From Enoplolaimus lenunculus (taxonomy: Eukaryota > Nematoda > Enoplea > Enoplida > Thoracostomopsidae), in contig JASANG010003130.1 of the NCBI GenBank assembly GCA_030248215.1, forward strand, positions 372,001-436,000: DNA of 64,000 nucleotides, read 5' to 3'. The notes beneath the pieces are model-generated. The model did no database searches, was not told the DNA's origin, and worked only from the letters and a program-made list of their open reading frames with translations. The translations under genes were made by a program, and so were the position numbers. Positions 11,501 to 23,500 of the stretch are shown here, in pieces (the first letter of the stretch is position 1; every line of letters begins with the position of its first letter).

Positions 11501-14500
11501 TAAATCTGTAACAAGCACTGCTTATACAGTCTACAATAAGGTGCGCGTTACAAGCAATCTAATTTCAGCAATAAAAAATTTTTGGGTGCGAGGAATCTGA
11601 ATAAACTGTCTACAATACAAATTTTTAAAACCGATGATTGATAGTTTGCTAATAGCTAATATGCATATTAGCATAATTGATAAGCCTTTATTAGGACTTT
11701 TTGTTCACGTATTATTAGGGTTACATGCAATCTAATTTCAGCAGTAGAGTATTTTTGATTGCGAGGAATCTGAATAAATTGTCTACAAACATTCAAAACT
11801 GATAATTTAATAATTAACTAATCGCTAATTTGTGTATTATCATAAATTGATTTTCGCTAATTAGGACTTTTTAAAATATTTCACTAATTATTAGGGTTAC
11901 AAGCAATTAATTTCAGCAATAAAGGGTTTTTGGGTACGAGGAATCTGAATAAATTTTCTACAAACCTTGAAAACCGGTAATTTAATAGTTAGCTAATTCG
12001 CATATTAGCATAATTGATTATCCTGAATTAGGAGATTTTACAATATTTCGCGAATTATTAGGGTTACAAACAATTTAATTTCAGCAATAAAGGGTTTTTG
12101 GGTACTACGAATTATTACCATATTTGATAAGTCTAAATTTGAGCATTTTGCAATATTTCACTAATTTTTAGGGTTACTGAAGGATTTTTGGGTGCGAGGA
12201 ATCTGAATAAATTGTTCAGAAACCTCCAAAAACGATAAATAAATAGTTAGCTAATAAGTAATCACTCTTCTCTTCCTTGTATTCACTGTGTTGGTGCACT
12301 TCATCGTATGCGAGTATTTGTAAAATTATTTTGTTATTGTGGGCCTCAGTGAGCTTTATTAATACTAACGAATATGTATGTAGCATTAATGTGAAAAAGT
12401 TGAATGTTTGTAGTCAGCGGTTGAATTAAATTTTAAATTGTATTCTTTAACAGAGAATCCGGTTATATTTGGAATAAGGTTGCGGGATACGTTTGTAGTT
12501 GAGAAATTGTTTCGGTTCTTTTTAAATCGATGCAAACGTTTTCAAAATGCAGGGGCGTAACCAGCGTTTTGGAATAGAGCAATTACGGTTTATTAACCTT
12601 TCCAGCCGTGATTCTTGTTCTACCAACTGAAAAAGTTCCGGTGAAATCCGTGGTCAAAAATTACAAACTGTACGGTTTTGACACTTAACCCCAGGCGTCA
12701 CCGTTATTCTATGTTAACAAACCCCTGTGGGTGGCTACGCCCTTGTGTATACGTATATACTTATCGTTTAACCATATTTTCTTAAAAATAAATTTTTTAA
12801 AACTTGAATCCGCAACAGTGTTTCTGCTTGTGGAACAGTTTTCGATTAACATTGAGATGAATGCCAATGCATTAAAAGTGAATCTACGACAATTTGTCGC
12901 CAGACAACATGTCATCGAACAGCGTCCCGCCCAAAGCTTATGAATAAATCTAAGCCTAAGCCTAAGTATAATAATGGCCGACGAATTGTCGACATGATGA
13001 AATTTCGCATTACTGGGCGACGAGTATTCGTGATACTATTTAAAGCGCCATTTCCTGTTCTCGATGTAACATTTGTATCGTTCATTGCTTTCAGGAGTTG
13101 ATACTTTGTGGTCTGATTACGTTCGCATTTGGCGTTTTCAGTGCGTTTGCTCCCAATTTCTATTGGCTAATTTTTCTCCGGTTCCTCGTTGGATTTGGTG
13201 TTGGCGGAGTACCTCAGTCGTACGATTGACTTAAAGGCACAGTGGCGGGCACATAGCCAGAGGTTCCACGGGTGTTTAGTCCCACTTGAAAAAGTTTAAG
13301 CCCCCCTGGAAAAGTTTGAACCTCGATTTGTGAAATTTTTTAACCTTTTCCTTTGCAAGATTAGCTGGCTACGAGCATGTCGCGTGCGGTAGTGGCAGAT
13401 AATCATATAATTTGTTTCTGTTAGCTTACGTCATAGCTAGTGCCTTTAGCTTGAATCATAGATTTATCGCAATTCCACGACAAGCACAAGATTAGTCGGA
13501 ACGAACGATTATTGATTCCAAGGCCTAAACCTAAGCCTAAGCCAAGCCTAAACCTGAGCTGACATGCATGAAACCTAAAGTTCAAAATTTCGAAACAAGC
13601 AAATTAGAGAAGAAAGTCTTGTGCTCTTGAACAATCGCCCTATTAAAATTCATCTCATGAAAAATCTTTCTGCAAATTTCTTGTCATTGCCAATTTCATT
13701 GATTCAGCCGAAAAAGGTTTATGAAATAGGCAAAATGTGGAGCACTGGCGCTTTTCATTTGAACAATTTTGGCAGGCTTATTGCAGGAAGGTGATATGTG
13801 TCCCATGGAAGCAGGGTGCGACCGGATATCCGGCTCCGGTTTACTATCCGGCAAAAAACCCGCATCCGGTTCCGGTATCCGGTATAAACTTACCGGATAC
13901 CGGATTTCGGTGATGATTTCGTGAATCTCAAATTGTTGCAAATTATGTTGGGAGATGTTATGTTTTCAGACCCATTACATGTAAGTATACAGTAGTCCAA
14001 CATAACAGATAAGGTATTCGAGCATACTTTGATTGTCCGAACATGGTTTGGTTAGTAACGTGGCGATTAGGGTGAGAATTTGTAAGATATACAGTATTTT
14101 GTTGTGATATTTCGGTGAGTTTTCTTTATATAAACGCAATATTCCGTTTACTAAAGATAAATTAACATTTACTGACTCATTAACGTGCTAAAAATTGATT
14201 GATTTAAAAACACACTATCCTATTAACATCCGGTTCCGGTAAAAAATCACTATCCGGATCCGGTTCCGGTAAAAAATCACTATCCCGATCCGGTTCCGGT
14301 ATCCGGTTTTTCGCGATCCGGTCGCACCCTGCATGGAAGGGAAAGCACCTCCATAGTCCTGGCAACCGGAAAACGGTACACAATTTCCTCTATCCTTCCG
14401 CCAGGGATCGACCGGATATTAATTATACCGGATACCGGAACCGAAGCCAGATAGTGAATTTTGTACCGGAACCGGAGCCGGATGTTAACCGGATATAGGA

Positions 14501-17500
14501 TCTAAATTTGTACACTGGTGGAAGTGTTTGAGTAGTGCAAAAATATGTATTTATGGATTTAAGATTAATTTTTGGTTTGGATTTTTCATTCCATGTCAGT
14601 GTCCATTCATGAATTGCTCGGAATTGCAGTCGCTTCAAAATACCTAGTATTTTAACGTGCAAAAACAGTTTTATGATATTTGGATCCACAATCATAAATA
14701 TCCGGTATCCGGTAGGTTTATACCGGATACCGGAACCGGATACGGATTTAGGATTTTCCCGGATATTAAACCGGAACCGGATATCCGGTCGATCCCTGCC
14801 TTCCGCCGCGCTTGTTAAGCGCATGGTTATTTCACTTTTTTAATATGCATACGCATATTCTATTACAGTAATGTTTGATTTTAGTATGACGCTGTATGCA
14901 GAGTTTCTACCTTCGAAACATCGCGCAAGGTGCATTATGCTTATGCAAGTATGTATGTTTGTCCTTTTATATTATGCAACTGGCCTTTGTTGTTGCCGAG
15001 ATGCTAATATTAAGTGAGTGATGGGCACAGGACATCCGGATCAGTTATTCCTGAGACGCTATACCGATATCCGGTTATTTGAATTTCGCATTTATCAACC
15101 ATCGGTCGAAAATTCGGTACGTAGTAAACTAATAATTGTATTGGTATACGAACACACATCCATTGACATAAAACCGGAATATGTGAAGGACAAATAATTG
15201 GAAAAACTCTGAATTTTAGTGCAGTTTTAAAAAAAATAACGTCAATTTAGCCATTTCAACGTCATTATAATTTTGTCTAATTTTGATCAAATTTCAGTTC
15301 CGGATCGTTCAAATTTTATCGATTTGAGGCTTCCGCTGTAGTATATTTTCACTTCGATTGCACACCGTTGAATTCGCCTTGTAACCGTGGTGTGTTTTAG
15401 TAGCATATGAAACTAAATTATACTTCAAACTCTGTTTCAAGCGTACTTGCCGTCATCATTGCCAGGTCTGGTATGAAGTTTTTCAGATATTCTGGGTATT
15501 AGGAACGCTATTCGAAGTTCTTCTCGCGTTGGCTGTTATGAAAAGGCTTGGATGGACTTATCTGCTTGGACTGTCGGCAATTCCTTTGTTGTTGTTTTCG
15601 TTTTCGTGTGCGGTAAGCGAAATAGCACACCAGGCTATGATTCAATCGTAGTATAATAGTAACGAAATTTTAACGAATTTTTAAAGATGAAAAAAGGAAA
15701 CAAATACGTTGAAACCGTAAACCAATTGGTTCAAACGAACCTAAATCAAACTGTTGTTATATTTATAAACTAAACGAAAGTCTGATCGTTCAGTTTGTAA
15801 GAAATATATAACATATGCTCATAAATTCATGGAAAACAAATACGAAAATAATAATAACTAGTAATCCGTAGTTGCACACATGTGCAAGATCCATCATCCG
15901 CAGAGGAAAATACGCGTTCCAAGCTTAAAACAATGTACAAATTTTATACATGTTAAAATATACGCATAAAGCAAACAGGCTTCGTCTTATAGAATAACAA
16001 CACAATAAAAAAATAAACAATCTTCTGTCTTCAAAAATTTTCACTTAGAACTATAGAAGCAAAATTACTTATGGATTTACGAAACTGCTGGAACGCTGGC
16101 CAAAATACGTGCGTGGGGCGTTCCGATTTTAATATATAGCAAATAGGCAACAACAACAACAACAATAATAATAATAATAATAATAATAAAAATACAAGTA
16201 GTAATAATAATATAATAATAATAATGCATCGTCCACAATATTTCTAAAACACGCTGTGGAATTTTACATCGACCTTAGACGACTGCCCTCAACGGGTGCG
16301 CCCTTAAATAAGCAACGACTTGCCGTCTGAAAAATTTTACAGCAATATCAATTGCTTTTCTAATTTTGAAAATTTATTTTTCAGTTTAAAATTTCGTAAA
16401 AATGAAAAATGGCAACCGTCTAAAGGTAGGTTAAAAATAAAGCTGGCGGACAACTACTTAGCTTAAGAACAGCGTACTGTTGACGGTTACTCTAATTTTT
16501 TTAAAAACAACTAGACGCTTACCCTTAGTAATACAGAAAAGTATCTACGCTTGCAGTGATTTCAAACTAAACACCGTAGACGGTTGCCGTCAAATATTAT
16601 TACGGCAACCGTCAATGCCGTTCTTCGATATTTTTATTCCGCAAAATTCCTATTTATTTATTTTTTATACGCGGATAGTTTTATGGGGGTGATTGTTTTT
16701 TAATTTTTGGCCAATGTTACTTTTTAGGGGCGTTTTAAGCGCATTCCTAAACCTGCGCCTAAGCCTAAGTGTTGCAAAAATGAGTTCCTAAGCCTAAACC
16801 TAAGCAAAAAAATGTTATCTAGAATCTAAACCCCCCCCCCCCCCGTATATAGAAACCTGGACGCCCCTTTAAAAGTAACATAGGCCTTTTTGAGGAGATA
16901 AAAATAAAACACAAGAAATTTCTGAAGGGGCCGTACGCCCGCCCCCGCTCTAAAATCCGCTAGTGAACGTAGTTTTGATTTTTGCGGTCCATAGCAGATG
17001 GAACCAATGTTTTACGTTAGGGGCGTAAACATAAGCGTATTCCTTAAGCCTGAGCCTAAGCGTTGCAAAAATTTGTTCCTAAGCCTAAACCTAAGCAAAA
17101 AATGTTATCTAGAATCTAAACCTTCCCGTTAAAAACCTGGACGCCCCAAATAAAAAGTAACATAGGCCTTTTTGAGGGGAAAAATTGTACAGACCTGCTA
17201 TATTATTAAATATAAAACACAAGAAATTTCTGAAGGGGCCGTACGCCCGCCCCCGCTCTAAAATCCGCTAGTAAACGTAGTTTTGATTTATACTAGTAAT
17301 AATATAATAAAAATGATAATAATAATTTCATCTAAATTATTTTTTTCTAATTTCATGATGGCTATACGTCTGTAAAACATACAGTTTTATTAATCAGTAG
17401 AGCCAAGAGTGCATAATACAAGAGTAAGTGCGCAACTCTTGGGGTTCCGCATAGTGCGTGTTGTACCACCGGCGTTGCGTTTTTGGCCGACCCTCCTTTG

Positions 17501-20500
17501 TTTAGGGGGGTCGTTGTCACATGCAATAACCCTAAATTAAACTATAAGGGGATCATTGTTGTTACCGGATTCATAAAGTGTCGTGCTTCGTACAGATTGC
17601 ACCCCCTTTAAATAAATAAGGGGTAGGTCAAAAACGCAACGCGTGCCGGGTACATTCTTTTCTACACAGAATGTATTTAGTTGCATACTCTTGTTGCAGT
17701 ATGCCAGGGTGCAACCGGAATTATAATTTACCGGAACCGGAATTTGAAAATTTTACCGGAACCGGAACCGGAAAGTGAAAAATGCATTTCACCAAAAATT
17801 TCATTTTAATCGTATTTTTTTGCTCTATTATTTGTGAAACAACCTTAGTCGAACATAGGTATTTGTTTTATTTGTTGTATTTTAGATTTTCGTCGTCGAC
17901 TAGAAGTGAAATCCACCATCAATGGCTTATATTCGGAGTACAAGTGGCTTTCAAAAAAGATCCTTAAAAATTAGCAAAGTTAAGAAAACTGCCAAATTAT
18001 AACACCGGAATTTTTAAATCCGGTAAAAATTTACCAGAACCGGACCCGGAAGGTGAAAAAATGCCGGAACCAGAACCGGAATTCCGGTTGCACCCTGAAG
18101 TATGCATAATCCACACATGGTTGCACATATTGTTGAAAAGAACATGTTGGAACCACCAGCTTCTGCTGTTGCAGTACCGTAATTCCTGCAAAATCATTGA
18201 AAGTTGAACAATATAAAATGGCTTTAGGGATGTGCCGATTAATCGGCATCGGTATCGGTAATAATTGGCACTTTTCATGAGTGTCAGAATCGTTACTGCG
18301 AAAAAATTGCGATTCTTTGCCGATACTTTTAGCACATAACAGTCAGTTGAAATGATATCAATTGCAATCCTTGGCGTATATCAGTCTGTCTGATCAGGGA
18401 AACTGTTTTCTCTTCAGTTTGTGCTTGAAAAAATTAATTGAAGTGAACTTTTCTCATAAAATTATAATCGTTGACGGTAGTTTTTAAGTCTTTGCAACGG
18501 AGCCAGTTGAGTTAAGGAATCGCCCTTCCTATTTTTTGTACTTTTGTGCGCATCGCCGGACGCCGTCACGCGCCGACGTGTAGCAATTAAAAAGTCCATC
18601 AAATACGTTTTGCCTGTTTTTTTGTTACCAACGCATAGCGGCGCCCGGTGGCATCCGGCACAGTGAAGTATAGCGCAACCCTAAGACTACGTATCTACTG
18701 CAGGTTTGTAATTACAGTGGCTTCCCGAAAGTGCCCGCTATCATATTGCATCAGGACAAACGCAATTGGCGCAACAGACGCTTGAACGGGTAGCGAATGA
18801 AAATAAGAAAAGTCTTCCGCCTGGTACGCTAGTGGCAAGTCAACAAACGGTAAGTAATTTAGCCCGTGTTAACTATAGAGACCTGCTTACTAATCCTAAA
18901 CCTAAACATAAGTGTATTAGTCAAGCCTAAATTCCCCAGTCTCTAACACCATTAGTTCTCCTGTCTCCCAGTGAGCAGGCCCCTGTTATTAAAATGAGTC
19001 AGTAATTTTATGTTAAATACTGACCGCTGGTTCCCTTGAACACCATCAAATTACGTAAACAAATGGTAGAACAAAAAATCTAATTCGCAACAACAGTATG
19101 ATTGGTTGGTTCGCTCACTTCGCTCACTATGTTAAAAACAAGATTGGTTGGTTTGCTCACTATTTTCTTAGCAATTATTGGTTGGTTTGCTCACTATTTT
19201 AAGAATAACGATTGGTTGGCTCGCTCACTATTTTAAGAGCAATAATCGGTTGGTTCACTCACTATTTTAAGAGCAATGATTTGATTGGTTTGCTCACTAT
19301 TTTAAGAGCAATGATTTGGTTGGTTTGCTCACTATTTTAAGAGCAATGATTGGTTGGTTTGCTCACTATTTTAAGAGCAATGATTGGTTGGTTTGCTCAG
19401 TATGTTAAGAGCAATGATTGGTTGGTTCCCTCACTATTGTAAATAGCAATTTATTGTTGGTTCGTTCACTATAATTAAGATGATGGTGTTGCAAAACTTT
19501 CAGATAGTTTGGTCAGTACAATCTCAATATTGAATATCATTAAACGAAAACATCTTGACACTTAAACTAGTGTAAAACATTTGTTAAGAGATTTTTACAT
19601 GAGTAAATTGTGTACGATACCGCACGATGATGGACGGCGCCGGACAAGTATAGCGCTACCCTAAGGGTGGCGCAACTGTTGTCAATTTTTATCTAATATT
19701 TCTTACGCCGTTACGTCCAAGGATACCGGCAGAGCGATTTCAGGGTTGAAACCATCGTTTGTAGACATTTAAACGGGGGGCTTAAGAACAGTTTCAATTT
19801 GCAACACAGGAACCAGGTGCAACGGGAATTCCGATTCCGATTGGAATTCCGAATCAAAACGAGTTCTCGGAAATTTGACATTTTAATTTTAGGTCTACTT
19901 GTTGTAACATGTTGCATCAAAATTCGGTATCATTTATATATTTGAATTGATTTCGAAGAGTTAACTTACCAATAATTCATTGTAGTTTAGTTTCACATAA
20001 CCAAAAGTTGATTGCCAAATTGTTCGTGCGACGTTTTTCAGAATTGTTGCCAGCCAACAGACACTCTAAACAGTGATGGGCAGTCATGGTTAAAAACCGA
20101 GACCGAGACTAGACTGCCGAGACCGGCCAAGAAAAGTCTCGGTCTTGGTCAATTTTTGGTCATCGCCGAAAAAATTAAAGTTTTCAAGATGAATTATTTC
20201 TAACGTTTTTTCGTAGTTGTGTTTTATAGTTTTTTTCATAGCTTTTTGTGTTTTTTTTCAGAATATCTGCTTGTAATTATTGCGTAATCATGAAATTTTA
20301 TATTTCGCAGAAAAATTTTATTCATCATCCATCACCTACGTCAACAATACAGTCATACATTTGCTGAATCCTCGACTTCCGGTCTCGGTTCAAAAACCAC
20401 CGAGACTCAAAAAAGCGAGAACGAGACCGAAACTCACATCTCTGACCCTAAGTTAATATTAACCTTGTTAATACAACTTATTCGTATAGTCACAAAATTT

Positions 20501-23500
20501 GTAGTTCCGATTCCGATTCCGGTATAAATTTGCTGTCCCGTTTCCGATTCCGGTATAAATTTGCTGTCCCGTTTCCGATTCCGGTATAATCCAGTTGCGT
20601 TTTATATCATACAGGAACCTTTTCCTTTAGAAATTTTTTTGGTACACTACCCTTTTGCAGAATCCTAGCTACAGCAATGGGGTTTGTCCGACGCCATACG
20701 GTAAATGTACGGTGCCGAGCGTGCGTTGAACGGCGATGGCATTAAAATTAGGCAAAACCTATAGCGCCGTGATTAATCTCTTTATTCGGTTATTGCTGAC
20801 AATCCTGCTTACAAACTTTTTTAGGACAAAGTCAAACGCGGTCGCGTTATTGATTTGTTTACTAAAGATTTGTGGATCACAACCATATTTCTTTGGTTTA
20901 TTTGGTAAGAAATGTTTGTTTTTGATTGATTGATGAAATTGAATAGGGCACGTATGTTTTGATTTTGAGGATTTGACATGCGGACCGATATACGTACATA
21001 CCAGGATGCGACCGGACATTCTATTTTATCGGATACTAACCGGATATGAACCGGATATAGCTTGTGAATATGAGCACTATTGAAAGTAATTGAGTCGTAC
21101 AAGGGTACAGATTTACTAAATTAAAATTAATTGTTAGCTTGAATTTTTCGTTCTATTTCGATTAGTGGGTACCTTAATAGCTTTACTCGCCCGGAAAGGT
21201 AAACGCAGCAAGATATTAAATGTGTTCACTTGTCAAAAGCAGCTTTAAAATATTCAAGACCATAAACCGTTAATATCCTATATCCGGTTGGTTTATACCG
21301 AACTGGGAACCGCGTACGGATATCGGTTTTGCCGGATATTAAACCGGAACCAGATAACCGGACGCACCATGATACATACATACGTACGACTGATTTAGAC
21401 CAATGTCATGTTAGCAATTTAGGTGTTCCGGGTCTGGCTTATTTATCTTAAGCTGGCTGTAGAGTTGAATTTTTATGCAAAACGACAACATTACCTACAA
21501 ATAATTATATATATTTAATGCTTAACAGCCGTCTTCTAATAATAGTTCACGAAAGGTCACAGGTCGTAGCCTGTCCTCAACAAAGCTTAATATTCTTGTA
21601 ATAAATGTTGTGGACGCTGATGGTTTTTGACATTACTGAAGAATATCATTCTAAAATCAAATATTTAAACTTTGCGTTACTTAAAACTTAGGTTCAGTAA
21701 AACTTGTTAGTTCCCTAGAATTGTGACTCTATGACTAACATATGCTAACATATTAGAAATGGTCAAAAATTGTGTTGACCCTATGTTTTTAATGAAAGAA
21801 TCTGTTTAACCAATATATACTTTGCATTCGCTGGGTCGTGTCGGAGCGGAGGCATCAAACGCATCCTCAGTTCGCAGCCGGATGGACATTTGTGAGTGAG
21901 GGGTTGCAGATTTTCAATAAAGCGTCGATTGCACTAGCCAGTGTTTAGCTACGCCTACAACTAAGCACATAGTCAAAAACAACCAAATAAACAATATACA
22001 CAGATCAAATATATAAGACATATAATAAAGACGAGGTGGTGTGGTGTGTGAGGGGGTCGCTAAACCAGGGGTAATTTAGTATTTAGGACCTCTTGTAGGA
22101 TCACAAGGACGAAACTGTCTTGATGATTTCGTTAGCAGTATTAGTGCTAAGCCATGGTGTTTTTCATATTTTAATTTATTTTTTTATTAATTTAGGTTTG
22201 CCAACTCATTTGCATATTTCGGGATTGTTCTGTTAACCACTGAACTGTTTCAATCTGCCAACTCATGCCACGGTAAAAGTTAGGGATGTACCGATTTAAT
22301 CGGCATCGGCATCGGCATTGGCATCGGTAAAAATCGGTACTGTTCGTAAGTATCGGCATCGGCATCGGAACTGCAAAAAAATTGCTGATTTTTTGCCGAT
22401 ACTTTTGCATATAATAGTCAGTTGGAATGCTATCAATTTCATTTCTGGGCGCATATCAGTGTGTTTGCTCAGAGAAACTGTTATATCTCGTGCGTTTGTG
22501 ATTGGAAAAATTAATTGAAATGAACCGTTCTTATAAAATTATAATAGTTTATGATGGTTAGGATTTCAAGTCTTTATATCATGATGTAATGTAGTATCCT
22601 ATCTGTGAATTATGCATGATGTACTAATAATGAAATCGGCATCGATTCGGCATAAGCAGAATTTCAAAATAAGAATAGGTATCGACTATAATTTTGGTAT
22701 CGGCACATTTCTACTAAAATTTTGGTTTTTGAGAGTGAGCAATGAGCATAAAAGCAAAACTTTTATTTTTTAATCTATGTACATAGTAAAATGGGCGTCG
22801 TTTCGGTGATTTCCTGCGACCGGCAGTTACCCCAAATTGGCACGATTTTGAATAGTTTTGTATATTTGTGCTTCTAGTAAACCTTTTGACCCAAATTTGA
22901 GCTAAAACTTTCATTTGGATTAAATTAAAATTTATCGTTTGACGCAGCCTACAATGATGAGTTGAATGCTGCAAAATTTTCAGCCGTCAGACAATCAGTT
23001 CGCGACGTATGGTTGAATAACTGATTGGTCGCTCCAGCAACGATTGAGGTTTATAAAAACTCAAACTTGAGTATTAAGCACTGATGAAGGAAGGTCATGA
23101 GAAGCTCAAATATGCAAAAATTTGAGAAATTGACAACCTATGGGAATTCGCCGGCTGGTTGTGGAAATAACTGAAGACTCGCGAATTGTGAAGTGGGTCG
23201 ACTGTTAACTGAGAATATTTATATAAATGACTGGTGTTTGATGTCCGTATATTTGTATATTTCAATGTTGTGGGTTTTACCTCTCGTGGACACTCAAATT
23301 GATTGAAGAAAAACTAATGGTTATTAAATTTTTTATGGCGCAAGTGTTTACAGATTGTTTCGCTCGCTACTGATCCCTTAGTTTGACCCTAGCATTCTTT
23401 TGGTTCGACTTAGGGCAGCGCTATACTTGTCGACCGGCGTTGTCCGATATTATCCGTCGCCGTCCAATTCCATCCGTCTCCGTCCATCACCATACGGTAT

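Noticed and set aside
14423-14824. 133-codon minus-strand frame
   Set aside because: It is contained in the hAT-like element at 14402-14798 and reads through its arms; no transposase motif.
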